Of a DNA stretch of 64,000 nucleotides, positions 51,301 through 60,700 are shown piece by piece (the first letter of the stretch is position 1; each line of letters starts with the position of its first letter). The position numbers were made by a program, and so were the translations under genes. Under the pieces are notes generated by a model that was given only the letters and a program-made list of their open reading frames with translations, was not told where the DNA came from and did no database searches. Source of the stretch: Candidatus Rifleibacterium amylolyticum (GTDB lineage: Bacteria; Muiribacteriota; Ozemobacteria; Ozemobacterales; Ozemobacteraceae); contig JAACJG010000001.1 of the NCBI GenBank assembly GCA_009917695.1, forward strand, positions 517,219 to 581,218, read 5' to 3'.

Positions 51301-52172
51301 GCCCATGCCTTTATGGTGCGGTGCAAGGCTGAATGACGATCGGCACTTGAAGAAACTTTGTAAAGAATGGGTATAACACCTTTTGCTTTCCAATTTATGA
51401 TTTCCTGATCTTCTTGTCCAGGCATAACTTTGCTCAATGCGTAGGCGAGATGTGTGGACTCACCAAGTCTGCGGTCTGCAGCCAAAGCGTCCATCATGTA
51501 TCGCAGGATTGGATCATCAATACTATACCCTACGAAGCAGACGACGAAGTTTTGGAAAAGGTCACTAACAAACCGCGCCGCCCAGCGTTCTGTCAGATAG
51601 GCCTGGCCAAAGTCGCCACTGCTAACCACCAGGCGATTTAAAGCATCCTCATTCACATGTTTCGGTAGTAGACCGTGTAAGTATACCAACCCGTTCCATC
51701 GGCTGTTTTTGGGAACAGGCAGCATTGGTGCTGCAAAAGTATTAATTTGCTGACTTATACGCTTTCCTGCTGATTCAAAAATGCGGTCAAAATTAGTTGT
51801 AACCAATCGAAACACACCTTCTCGGTTGCGCGCTAATTGCATAAGAGCAATATGCGTGTCGAGCGCTCCTTTTTTGCGCAGTTTCGGCTTTAGGGCCATC
51901 ATCAAGGCTTTTCTGACGGCTTGACGCTTTCCTGGATGTCTCTGCTCAAGCAAGTCTATAGTGGTATCAAATCGATTTTCTTCGTATGCGCTATCTTCAA
52001 TTTTGTTTCGCGTAGTTCCAATAATCCGATAAATTTCGTTTACCAGACCTTTAAACCCCGGCAAACCAGCAGGATAAGAGACTCCCGCTCCTACAAAAAA
52101 AATAACGCGGCCTTCTTCATGTGCTTGTAAAAGGGCTTCCGGGATATCTGGCCCATCAATTATGAATTGCAC
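48366..52172 (-). CDS. Large SIR2-domain protein, probable anti-phage NADase
   Basis: 1268 residues from a GTG start with GGAGAG 8 nt upstream. The N-terminal SIR2 domain (about 15-290) has all key motifs: 'FFVGAGVS' (G28-S32), 'TTNFD' (125-129; N127 catalytic), 'VYLHG' (H166 catalytic) and 'VGYSIDDP' (214-221). The remaining 950 residues are helical with many Trp and Leu, perhaps the DUF4020-type C-terminus found on some SIR2 proteins. Comparable large SIR2 proteins (DSR1/DSR2) deplete NAD+ when the C-terminal part recognises a phage protein, stopping infection. It is divergent from hsdM and shows lower GC than the core genes. Confidence 0.82.
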   Translation of the reverse strand: MQFIIDGPDIPEALLQAHEEGRVIFFVGAGVSYPAGLPGFKGLVNEIYRIIGTTRNKIEDSAYEENRFDTTIDLLEQRHPGKRQAVRKALMMALKPKLRKKGALDTHIALMQLARNREGVFRLVTTNFDRIFESAGKRISQQINTFAAPMLPVPKNSRWNGLVYLHGLLPKHVNEDALNRLVVSSGDFGQAYLTERWAARFVSDLFQNFVVCFVGYSIDDPILRYMMDALAADRRLGESTHLAYALSKVMPGQEDQEIINWKAKGVIPILYKVSSSADRHSALHRTIKAWAETYRDGILGKERIVSEYALTRPSVSTQQDDFVGRMLWALSDESGLPAKRFAEFNPAPSLDWLEPLSDNRFRHCDLKRFGISTNAEIDEKLCFSLIRRPAPYTHSAWMSLRTEWAPFGQWDKVTFQLARWLIRHLNNPELIIWLAQGGGQLHSRLIPLVEHKLDRFAQLEQQGHLSEIADIRNNSPDAIPQQMMRILWRLLLTGRVKTPWRDLDFYFWKSRIKREGLTATLRMELRELLAPKIEIKKPFRWGDEDKNIGRPERLSQFIGWKLVLTADDIDLAIRDLAKVHHWRDAIPLLLGDFQQALIDALDLLREMHEADDKHDCTYRDLPSITPHRQNRGFRNWVALIELLRDSWLVVRENDPARASRIAKDWFSCPYPCFKRLALFAASHDGCIAEKLWVNWLVSDDSWWLWSVNTKREVLRLLVLQGANLTAAARSKIEKAILAGPPPQIFGVNIEPERMQLFVDARVWLYLEKLQSSGCSLSKSSLKKLNDLALAYPKWKLAKDDRDEFSYWLSSSSDPDYENNCEINLAPRNRNELINWLMQPASPQRAFYEDTWRETCRTRFFHCAYALSDLARKKFWPNVRWSEALQAWSEENLVQRSWRFVAPIVRIMPNAVLKEITHSLTWWLEAVSKSIDKHKNILIEICKRVLALSNQNNVTNDEPLMDAINHPIGHVTQALLNLWLKCEPSDNTGLPKDFEPIFNELCDTQVEQSRNGRIVLASRLITLYRVDPAWTEKFLLPLFDWNTNPVEANAVWNGFLCSPRIFKPLLLALKEQFLDTAHHYAELSRSEHQFSAFLTYVALESIEGYTQQDFQAAFSVLPPGGLLEAADTLVQLLEGAGEQRENYWNYRIKPFWQGIWPKSCELITNEIAETLVQLIIVARNEFPDALTTLQDWLIPIQHPGYAIIRLREYGLSERFPNESLHLLSHIIDNQSYLPSELQQCLDDIYQATPTLLNDRRYRRLKELSRLQNV

Positions 52173-52689
52173 AAAACACTCTCCAGCGATTTTATAAAAA
52201 GATGTATGTTAACTACTGGCACTTTTCTTATTTCTCTCTCAATTTATTCTACGAGTAATCGTAAAGCTTCTGGGTATTCTATCAGCTTACGAGGAGAATG
52301 GAAAATTTTCAGTGGGATTTTTGCAGGTTTGTAATATCGAACTTGCTGTCATTTAAAATGCTGCGAGATCACTCTGTTTATGGCATGAAAGGCTTTATGA
52401 AGACATGATGCAATTTTTTGCCGGAGCTTGAAAGATGGGATGGCTGTTTCGTTCTCCGGGCGCAGCATCGGTTGGCCAGACAGGCTGAAGTTTGCCTTTC
52501 TGCTTGCAGATAAACTTTTGCTTCCTGAAGAATATGGTAGTAGAATAACCACGGCTTTTCTGAGCACTGTTGAGAAATACATGACAGGCCGGCGAAGTTG
52601 TATTAGATTCATTGAAAACAGCAATAGATGACGCTGCCGGGTTGCATCGCAGCAGGTTAAACCAAATCTGGCACGGGGAAGAAGCACAA
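52173..52689. other. 517-bp gap between SIR2 and hsdM genes, no confident gene
   Basis: A 67-codon frame at 52428-52631 (MKDGMAVSFSGRSIGW...) has coding-like composition but no ribosome site and no known family; it could be a remnant. The 26 codons upstream of the hsdM start (52612-52689) are open but look non-homologous. The half near the SIR2 gene is A/T-rich and should hold its promoter. Confidence 0.4.
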
Positions 52690-55083
52690 ATGTCACAAGC
52701 AAGCAATAATCTCGCATCCTACATCTGGTCGCTGGCCGATCTTTTGCGCGGCGATTTCAAGCAGAGCCAGTATGGCCGTATCATATTGCCTTTCACCCTG
52801 TTGCGCCGCCTCGAAGGCGTGCTCGAAGACACCAAAGAAGCAGTTCTGGCCGAATATGAGAAGGTTCAGAAGATGAAGCTGCCGGAAGAGGCCGCCGAAA
52901 AGCTTCTGCTGCGCGCTACTGGCGGCCTGGCGTTTTTTAATACTTCAAAAATGGATCTGTCGAAGCTCGGCGAAGCGAATATCAAAGAGAATCTTGAATC
53001 ATACGTGCAGAGTTTTTCCCGGCATGGCCGCGAGATTTTTGAATACTTCAACTTCAGCGAATTTGTCGGGCAGCTTAACGATGCCAATCTGCTCTATAAG
53101 TTCGTGCAGCGAGTCAGGCAGACTGATTTGAGCCCCAAGGCCATTTCCAATCATGAAATGGGGCTGGTTTTCGAAGAGCTGATCCGGCGCTTTGCTGAAA
53201 GCTCGAACGAGACCGCCGGCGAACACTTTACCCCGCGCGATATCGTGCGCCTGACCACGGCGCTGGTATTCATGGAAGACGACGAAGCGCTGACCAGAGA
53301 AGGCATCATCCGCACGGTTTATGACCCTACCGCCGGCACCGGTGGCTTTCTTTCGTCGGGTATGGAATACGTTTACGAGCTGAATCCGCGTGCTGTTATG
53401 CGCGCCTTCGGCCAGGAGCTCAACCCCGAGAGCTATGCGATCTGTAAGGCCGATATGCTGATCAAGGGTCAGGATGTCAGCAATATCAAGCTGGGCAACA
53501 CTCTTTCCAATGACCAGCTCTATACCTGGAAATTCGATTACATGCTTTCCAATCCGCCGTTCGGCGTTGACTGGAAAAAGAACGAACAGGAGATCAAAGA
53601 CGAACATACGCTCAAGGGCTTTTCAGGCCGCTTTGGCCCAGGTCTGCCGAGAGTTTCTGATGGCTCGCTGCTGTTTCTGCTGCATCTGATCAGCAAAATG
53701 CGTGACGCTTCAGAAGGTGGTGCCCGAATCGGTATCATTCTCAACGGTTCGCCGCTGTTCACCGGCGGCGCTGGTTCCGGGGAGTCTGAAATCAGGCGCT
53801 ATATTCTTGAGGCCGATCTGCTCGAAGCCATAGTGGCGCTGCCGACCGACATGTTCTACAACACCGGTATTTCGACTTATGTATGGGTGCTGTCGAACAA
53901 GAAGACGGCTGAACGCAAGGGCAAGGTTCAGCTGATCAATGCCGCCGATCTCTGCGGGAAAATGCGCAAGTCGCTGGGAGCCAAGCGCAATCTGATGGAA
54001 GAAGACGATATCGCGATTGTTACCCGCTGTTACGGAAACTTTGAGATAGTCGATGCCCGTCAGCTCGACAAGCCGGAAAAGCAGAAAAGCAATCGTGGCC
54101 GGCAGTCAGAAAATGGCAGAGTCGAGGCGCCAAAAACCTTTGCCAGCAAGATTTTCAACTATTACGAATTCGGCTATCGCCGGATTACGGTAGAACGGCC
54201 GCTGCGCCTGTCTTATCAGTTCAGCGATGAAAGAATCGAAGAACTGCGCTATGACTCTGGCGCTCTCAATGCTGCAATGAAATGGGTCTATGGTGAATAC
54301 GGCCAGAGCTGGTCTGATAAATCAGACTGCGATCTTTATGGCGCGCTGACTCTGCATGAAGAAGCTATTCGCAAACATGCTAAGAAGCACTTCGAAAACC
54401 TGAAGGAAAAACAGATCAAAGACCTGCTGAACCGGCAAACATGGCTCGATCAGAAAGCGGTCATGCTCAAGGCCCGGCAGCTGCAGAAAGCTCTTGGTAA
54501 GGAACAGTTCGACGACATGAACGGTTACGAAGATGCCTTAAAGGCGTCCGGTGTCAAGCTTGACGCCAAAGAAAAAAAGCAGATCACAGCAGCAGTCAGC
54601 TGGAAAAACCCCCAGGCCGAAAAAGTGATCAAAAAAATCCACTCAGCGAAGGCCAGCCATTCCCGCGAACCTTCTCGTCACTCCCACGATCTTCCTCGTC
54701 CTTCCTGCGAACCTTCTCGTCATTCCCGCGAAAGCGGGAATCCACTTTACGGTTTATTCCCGGTGAACGGCAAAATCGTTGAGTATGAAGCCGACAGCGA
54801 TCTGCGCGACTACGAGAACATCGCCCTCGACCCGACCCGGCCGGTCAACGAAGTAAACGAAGCCTATTTCACCAGAGAAGTGCTGCCGCATGTGCCCGAA
54901 GCCTGGATAGACGCCGACAAAAAAGACGCCAAAGACCAGGAAATTGGTATTGTCGGCTACGAAATCCCATTCAATCGCCACTTCTACGTTTACCAGCCGC
55001 CGCGTGACCTTGCCGAGATCGACGCCGACCTCGACAAAGTCAGCGCCGAAATCATGCAACTGCTCCACGAGGTCCACTCATGA
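52690..55083 (+). CDS. hsdM: Type I restriction-modification DNA methyltransferase subunit
   Basis: 797 residues from ATG 52690 ([10 protein letters not shown]), with GGGGAAG upstream. HsdM N-terminal helices (about 5-150) precede the N6-adenine methylase domain: motif I 'DPTAGTGGF' (about 213-221) and motif IV 'NPPF' (288-291), then '[20 protein letters not shown]' and '[14 protein letters not shown]'. It methylates adenine in the site chosen by HsdS using S-adenosylmethionine. An in-frame hairpin-repeat insertion at about residues 656-686 (signature RHSRESGNP) splits the C-terminal region, just before '[20 protein letters not shown]'. The C-terminus continues normally, so the protein may still work. 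Confidence 0.92.
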   Translation: MSQASNNLASYIWSLADLLRGDFKQSQYGRIILPFTLLRRLEGVLEDTKEAVLAEYEKVQKMKLPEEAAEKLLLRATGGLAFFNTSKMDLSKLGEANIKENLESYVQSFSRHGREIFEYFNFSEFVGQLNDANLLYKFVQRVRQTDLSPKAISNHEMGLVFEELIRRFAESSNETAGEHFTPRDIVRLTTALVFMEDDEALTREGIIRTVYDPTAGTGGFLSSGMEYVYELNPRAVMRAFGQELNPESYAICKADMLIKGQDVSNIKLGNTLSNDQLYTWKFDYMLSNPPFGVDWKKNEQEIKDEHTLKGFSGRFGPGLPRVSDGSLLFLLHLISKMRDASEGGARIGIILNGSPLFTGGAGSGESEIRRYILEADLLEAIVALPTDMFYNTGISTYVWVLSNKKTAERKGKVQLINAADLCGKMRKSLGAKRNLMEEDDIAIVTRCYGNFEIVDARQLDKPEKQKSNRGRQSENGRVEAPKTFASKIFNYYEFGYRRITVERPLRLSYQFSDERIEELRYDSGALNAAMKWVYGEYGQSWSDKSDCDLYGALTLHEEAIRKHAKKHFENLKEKQIKDLLNRQTWLDQKAVMLKARQLQKALGKEQFDDMNGYEDALKASGVKLDAKEKKQITAAVSWKNPQAEKVIKKIHSAKASHSREPSRHSHDLPRPSCEPSRHSRESGNPLYGLFPVNGKIVEYEADSDLRDYENIALDPTRPVNEVNEAYFTREVLPHVPEAWIDADKKDAKDQEIGIVGYEIPFNRHFYVYQPPRDLAEIDADLDKVSAEIMQLLHEVHS
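54658..54743. repeat. ATTCCC-N8-GGGAAT repeat and decayed tandem units inside hsdM
   Basis: Four units of about 21 bp (CATTCCCGCGAACCTTCTCGT-like); the last is a complete inverted repeat ATTCCCGC-GAAA-GCGGGAAT (54722-54741). Because the unit is 21 bp the reading frame is kept, adding 7-residue units ([30 protein letters not shown]). Similar to the dRS3 repeat of Neisseria in its ATTCCC-N8-GGGAAT core. Confidence 0.75.
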
Positions 55084-55267
55084 AGCCTATTCAGTCACAC
55101 CCCGAACCTTTCACGTCAACTCCGAAACCCATCACGTCATTCCCGCCATCCTTCTCGTCATTCCCGCGAAAGCGGGAATCCACGCCCTTCCTCCCTCATC
55201 AACAGCAATATCATAAAACACTGGATTCCCGTTGCCACGGGAATGACAAGCCAGAGGTGCACTCATA
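55084..55267. repeat. Hairpin-repeat insertion between hsdM and hsdS with flanking duplication
   Basis: Contains ATTCCCGC-GAAA-GCGGGAAT (55160-55179) and ATTCCCGT-TGCC-ACGGGAAT (55225-55244), which together form a 91-bp two-hairpin element (GTCAT...ATGAC, 55157-55247). The stretch is bounded by GAGGTCCACTCAT (55069-55081, end of hsdM) and GAGGTGCACTCAT (55254-55266, before hsdS), a 13-bp duplication with one mismatch. The right copy supplies GAGG as ribosome site for hsdS. Confidence 0.7.
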
Positions 55268-56668
55268 ATGCCCGGCAGATACAAACCATACCAAGAATAC
55301 AAAGATTCAGGAGTTGATTGGTTGGGCAAGCTTCCAAAACATTGGGAAATCAAAAGGGTCGGTCAGTGTTTTAAAGAAAGAAGGCAAAAGGTAAGCGACA
55401 AAGACTATCCACCTCTTTCGGTAACGATGCAAGGTATCGTTACCCAGCTTGAAACGGCTGCCAAATCCGATGATGGCGATAACAGAAAACTTGTTTTAAA
55501 GAATGATTTTGTTATTAACAGCCGCTCAGACCGAAAAGGGTCTTCCGGAACTTCGCCACTTGATGGATCTGTGTCCCTCATAAGTATCGTATTAGAACCA
55601 AGAGAAATTTTGCCTGCCTTTGTTCATCATTTATTTAGAAGTTACCCTTTTCAGGAAGAATTTTATAGATACGGCAAGGGGATTGTTGCAGATCTGTGGA
55701 GCACGAATTTTTCTGAAATGAAAAATATTCTCATTCCTGGAATTCCAGCACAAGAGCAGATTCAAATAGCTAACTTCCTCGACCACGAGACCGGCAAGAT
55801 CGATGCCCTGATCGAAAAGCAGCAACAGCTTATCAAACTCCTGCAGGAAAAGCGCCAGGCCGTGATCAGTCACTCCGTCACCAAAGGATTGAACCCCGCC
55901 GCCCCAATGAAAGACTCCGGCATCGCATGGCTGGGCCAGGTGCCTGCACATTGGTTTGTAAGGCGTTTTAAATTTCTATGTGATGACATAATAGCCGGGC
56001 CCTTTGGTTCCAGTCTAACAAAAGATGTATACGTGGAGCAGGGTTATAAAGTTTATGGACAAGAGCATGTTATTCCAGGTGATTTTTCAATAGGTGATTA
56101 TTTCATTTCTGAAAAATACTTTAGAGAGTTATCCCGGTATGAAGTGCAACCGGGAGACATTCTGATAAGTTGTGTGGGAACTTTTGGAAAGATAGCTGTG
56201 TTTCCAATTGGAGCGAAAAAGGGGATTATAAATCCTCGTCTTATTAAAGCTACAATAAAAAAAGGCATAGAACCTTTTTATCTGAGGGAACTTCTCAAGA
56301 GCGAGCTGGTTTACAAACAATTTGAGTGGCTTAGTCGCGGTGGAACTATGGGCGTGATTAACATTGGGATACTCAATGAAATATTGTCAATTGTTCCACC
56401 CAAAGAAGAGCAAAATCAAATTGTGAGTTACGTAAATCAAATAAAAGCTAAGTTTAACACTTTGATAGATCTGGAAAATCAAGCTATTTCTTTATTAAAA
56501 GAACGTCGTACAGCTCTGATTTCAGCTGCGGTGACCGGTAAAATCGACGTTCGCGACTGGCGTGCCCCGGCGGGTTCAACTGTTTACTCTGCGCAGAGAG
56601 CTCAAAATACAGGTTGCGAGACTGAGATGGAGATGTTCGAAAATGGAGAAGAGGTGGCAGATGACTAA
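55268..56668 (+). CDS. hsdS: Type I restriction-modification specificity subunit
   Basis: 466 residues. Two target-recognition domains (about 10-155 and 215-380) alternate with two conserved helical spacers: 'IPAQEQIQIANFLDHETGKI...EKRQAVISHSVTKGL' (about 160-208) and 'PPKEEQNQIVSYVNQIKAKF...ERRTALISAAVTGKID' (about 383-433). Each half begins with the familiar 'KDSGVDWLGKLPKHWEI' / 'KDSGIAWLGQVPAHWFV' motif. The TRD segments are more A/T-rich than the spacers and hsdM, as expected if TRDs are exchanged by recombination. It sets the bipartite DNA site for HsdM. The next gene overlaps its end by 8 nt. Confidence 0.92.
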   Translation: MPGRYKPYQEYKDSGVDWLGKLPKHWEIKRVGQCFKERRQKVSDKDYPPLSVTMQGIVTQLETAAKSDDGDNRKLVLKNDFVINSRSDRKGSSGTSPLDGSVSLISIVLEPREILPAFVHHLFRSYPFQEEFYRYGKGIVADLWSTNFSEMKNILIPGIPAQEQIQIANFLDHETGKIDALIEKQQQLIKLLQEKRQAVISHSVTKGLNPAAPMKDSGIAWLGQVPAHWFVRRFKFLCDDIIAGPFGSSLTKDVYVEQGYKVYGQEHVIPGDFSIGDYFISEKYFRELSRYEVQPGDILISCVGTFGKIAVFPIGAKKGIINPRLIKATIKKGIEPFYLRELLKSELVYKQFEWLSRGGTMGVINIGILNEILSIVPPKEEQNQIVSYVNQIKAKFNTLIDLENQAISLLKERRTALISAAVTGKIDVRDWRAPAGSTVYSAQRAQNTGCETEMEMFENGEEVADD

Positions 56669-57716
56669 GTCTGAGACCAAGCCTTCCGCGCTCTTTTCTG
56701 AAGTAAAAGAACTTATTATATCGGCAAAGAATCGGGCGGTGGTAGCTGTTAATGCCGAATTGACCTTGCTTTACTGGCAGGTTGGTAAACGTATTGCAAC
56801 TGAAATTCTCGCCGGTGAGCGTGCCGAATACGGCAGGCAGATAATAGATAATCTGGCCGGGAAGCTCACCAACGACTTCGGGCAGGGCTGGGGTGCTAAG
56901 CAATTGCGCCATTGCGTGCGTTTTGCCGAGGTTTTCCCAGATGAAAAAATTGTCTACGCGGTGCGTAGACAATTGAGCTGGACACATCTGCGACTGATTA
57001 TTTATATGGATAATCAGCTTAAGCGTGATTTCTACCTGCAGATGGCAAGTCAGGAACACTGGTCAACCAGAGTGCTGGCTGAACGTATTGATTCGCAACT
57101 TTTCGAGCGCACTGCAATTTCCAGAAAGCCTGAAAAAACGATTCAACTGGAGCTGGCAAAGCTCGAGAAGGATGGCCATCTAAGCGAGAACATGGTTCTA
57201 AAAGACCCTTATCTGCTCAATTTTCTTGATTTGAACGACAGTTTCATGGAAAAAGATCTTGAAGACGCGATTATAAGGGACTTGCAAAACTTTTTGCTGG
57301 AGCTGGGATGTGGGTTCACCTTTATTGCCAGACAATTTCGCGTAACAGTGGATGATGATGACTACTATATCGATCTGCTTTTCTATAATCGCAAACTCAA
57401 ACGTTTAGTGGCTCTGGATTTGAAAATTGGCCGATTTAAAGCAGAATACAAGGGACAGATGGAACTCTATCTGCGCTGGTTGGCAAAACACGAACAGGAA
57501 GAGAACGAGCTGCCACCAATAGGAATTATTCTGTGCGCAGGCAGGAAGCAGGAGCAGGTAGAACTGCTTGAGATGGGAAAGAGCGGAATTCATGTGGCAG
57601 AATATCTTACAGTGTTGCCACCGAAAGAAGTTCTGGAGCGCCGTCTGCACCAGGCAATTGAAAATGCCCGAAAAAAACAGCTACCAGAACCATCGTCAGA
57701 GGAAGGGGACTCATGA
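56661..57716 (+). CDS. DUF1016/YhcG-type PD-(D/E)xK nuclease
   Basis: 351 residues. Start 56661 (MTKSETKPSA) overlaps the hsdS stop and has GAGG about 7 nt upstream. The N-terminal DUF1016_N helical domain is clear ('AELTLLYWQVGKRIATEI', 'GKLTNDFGQGWGAKQLRHCV', 'RRQLSWTHLRLIIYMDN'). The C-terminal domain has the nuclease signature 'DDYYIDLLFYNRKLKRLVAL' with 'DLKIGRF' (D...D-x-K). This family is often encoded inside type I R-M loci, but its role is poorly defined. Coupled translation with hsdS and the following stub/STAND gene indicates a single transcript. Confidence 0.87.
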   Translation: MTKSETKPSALFSEVKELIISAKNRAVVAVNAELTLLYWQVGKRIATEILAGERAEYGRQIIDNLAGKLTNDFGQGWGAKQLRHCVRFAEVFPDEKIVYAVRRQLSWTHLRLIIYMDNQLKRDFYLQMASQEHWSTRVLAERIDSQLFERTAISRKPEKTIQLELAKLEKDGHLSENMVLKDPYLLNFLDLNDSFMEKDLEDAIIRDLQNFLLELGCGFTFIARQFRVTVDDDDYYIDLLFYNRKLKRLVALDLKIGRFKAEYKGQMELYLRWLAKHEQEENELPPIGIILCAGRKQEQVELLEMGKSGIHVAEYLTVLPPKEVLERRLHQAIENARKKQLPEPSSEEGDS

Positions 57717-57772
57717 GCGCATTCAATGAGGATAAAGCCCAAAAAAATCTGTTTCCGGGGCATAGGAATTGA
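57713..57772 (+). pseudogene. Nineteen-codon stub resembling the start of hsdR
   Basis: ATG overlaps the stop of the preceding gene (ATGA) and GAGGAAGGGG lies just upstream. It encodes MSAFNEDKAQKN and stops at codon 20. The first seven residues match the common HsdR N-terminus (M-S-x-F-N-E-D). No other part of hsdR is present, so a type I restriction subunit gene appears to have been lost here, leaving its ribosome site and first codons in front of the STAND gene. Confidence 0.5.
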
Positions 57773-57775
57773 ACT

Positions 57776-60700
57776 ATGACGTCACACGAAGAGGTATCCG
57801 AACAACACGATCCGCTTCTTAAATTTCTTCGTTCGATGCCTGATGTTGGGCCGAATGGGTTTGAGGGCCTTGTTCGCGATTTACTTGAGCAGTGGACGGG
57901 TTTCACATTTCGCCTCGCAAGGTCAGGGAGTCAGTTTGGCAGGGATGGCTCGTCGGAGTCTCATGGTCTGTTCAGTGTTGCATTTGAAGCCAAAAGGTAT
58001 AATGAAAGTTTTAAACTTAAAGACAGAGAACTTGCGGGTGAACTGATTCAAGCTCATGGCTCTATACCTTGCCTTGACCTCTGGATATTGGCTGCAACAA
58101 TAGAAGTCGGGGATAGTGTCGAAAATTTAAGACGGCAGGCTGAAGACTTGGGAGTTGACCTTCTAATTCTTGATGCTAGAAGCAATGGATTTGGAGCGCT
58201 GCAGATTTTTTGTGCCGAATATCCTCCAGTTGTGGCAGCTTTTTGTCAGCGTAATAATGGGTCTGCAGCGACAAAGGAAATAGCTGAATACATTGAGCCT
58301 TTAAGGCAATCACCTCAATTTCATTCTGCTGTTGAACGTTTGCGGCAGAGTTTGTCTGATTCTATCTTATGCACAGCCTCTGCCAGAAAGCTTTCCTATA
58401 ATTGGTTGAAAAGTCGGGTCAAGAATGAAAAGGAATCGCGTGCGGCATTTTCTCAAGATATTGGTTTGCTTTCTATTGGCGACCGTCTGGTTACAAGAAA
58501 AACTATTATTGATCATTTCGATACATGGTGGGGCAAATACAAATCCGATGCAACCATTTGCGCTCTTTTAGGAGAGGAAGGTACCGGAAAAACCTGGGCA
58601 CTATTTTCCTGGCTGATGCATCGGTTTAATGATACAGCTGGCCCAATATTGTTGCCTGTAACAGCGTCACAACAGCAGAAAGGCAGTGATATACCTGAAA
58701 TACTCATTGCTGTTTTGCAGAGTCGTTGTGGTAAATCTAGTGAATATTGGAGAAAAAAAGTTGCTGCCTGGCTGAAACGGCCAAAAGGCGAAGAACCAAT
58801 GGTCTTACTTTGCTTTGACGGTCTCAATGAAAGTCCTGATTTTCCATGGCGGAAAATTTGTGATCAGTCTGCAACAGAAGAAGTGTTGGGTCGTATTGCC
58901 ATCATTGTTACAGCTAGACCGCAATTTTGGCGGTACAAAGTTTCCATTGGTATAAGTGAGACCGTTTTTAAAACTGATGGATACGATGATCAAGAACTAA
59001 CTAAGGCATTAGAAGCTTCAGGCATCAGTTTATCTGATATTCCGAGTTCCCTGCAATCCCTGATTCGTAAACCGCGTTATTTAGATCTGGTAGTGCGGCA
59101 TTTTGCAGCTCTGGTAAAAAGCGGCGACATGACCGTTGAGCTCTTACTTTATGTGGACTGTAAAGATAAAGTGCAGCGCAAATCAAATTATCCGGTTAGC
59201 GACGATGAGTTTCATGCCATATTGTGTGACCTGGCCAGACAATATCATGCTGGCCTGAAAACTGTCTCAAGAATATCATTGAACCAATTTTTGCCGAAGA
59301 CTGATACCACAGAAGCAGTTCTTCAGGAAATTATTGACGGTGGCTTACTGATTCCAGCTGGTAGCATTGAACCTGTTTACAAGGTCGAACCCAGACGTTT
59401 AGTACATGGTTTGGGCATGCTTCTGGCCGATCATGTACAGAATGAACCCAAAAGCACAATTCAAGAGATGGTTGATGCAATCAGAATGTGGCTGGAGCCG
59501 CAGCCTGTTATGGATGTTAAAGCCTCTATAGTCGGAGCAGCAGTCTTTTTCAGTATTGTTCATAAGAACTACAGCGCTGTTGCACGAAGAGCACTGCTTT
59601 ATTTCTGGGTAACCATCCGGAATATGCCTGCGCAGCAGGAAGATGACATCTGCGCTTATCTACCGGACTGTGCAGAAGATATGTTCTCAATTGCTGATGA
59701 TTGCTGGCGCAATGCATATGACAATGGAATGGCGCATACAAGATTGGCTGGAGCATTTTTATCGAGGCGTGATGACGAACGGATAAAGCCAATATTGATC
59801 GTTGCTGTTAGTCGATGGATGAGCTATGTGAATATCAACGGGCACCCTTTTACGCGAGGCCCGAATGATATAAATCTTTCAAAGCAGACCGAGGCAATTA
59901 AAGAAAGATTTGGATTTAATCTGATTCCCGACAGCAAAGCAAAATTCCAGGAATGGTTATTTCCAATTACTGACGATGACGGCATGTTGCGGCTGGCTCG
60001 TTTTGCATTACTGATCATATCTGGAGGTGATCGCCTTTCTTTTGTTCAAGCATTTGTTCGCTGGGCGATCTCGCGCCGTCTCATGGGTAATTATGCTGAG
60101 TCTGAAGAGGCTGCATGGGTTCTGCGACTTTCTGACGAAGAGCTATGGCCAAGTTTTGAACCTTGCCTAAGCAGTTTGGTTGAGTCTGGAAATGAAACAC
60201 TAAGAAAAGCTGCTCACCTTCTAGCTACATGTCTTGGCAGTAAAGAAGCTCTCTTACTGCTGTCATCTCGGCTTTCAGATCTATATCCGAAGAATGTGTG
60301 GCTAATTGAGTATGAACAAGATCCTTTTGCAAGTTTTTGGGGTTCAATTTCGCGCGAGCAATGTGTTCCATGTATGCAACGTGATGATTTGTCGCTTTTT
60401 CAGATCGAGCGAAAGATTGAACAGCATTTTATCGAACCGACGATTGTTGCTCCACAAAGCTATGTCGCGCGTCTTTGCCAGGCAGCTGTCAATCTTCCGG
60501 TCGAAGGTTACAATTCACGCATCAGTAGAACCATTGAAGACCATAATATCGAACAACTGGGTTCATTTCTTGCAAGATTTGCTCCAAATGACTATTGCGC
60601 TATGCTAAGGCGAGCAATACATACCCTGTCTTTTCGCGATGCTGAGGGAAAGCAGCAACTCTTGATACATTTACCAGGGATTGCTCTGACAATCCGAGAC

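Noticed and set aside
52428-52631. 67-codon gene before hsdM
   Set aside because: No ribosome site, no known family, and it overlaps the likely hsdM leader; mentioned only as a possible remnant.
54658-54743. CRISPR array
   Set aside because: The spacing is short and regular without spacers, and the units are decayed tandem copies; no cas genes occur in the window.
55080-55268. 62-codon frame between hsdM and hsdS
   Set aside because: It is translated hairpin repeat (PRKRESTPF, SRCHGNDKPEVHS), ending like HsdM only because of the flanking duplication.
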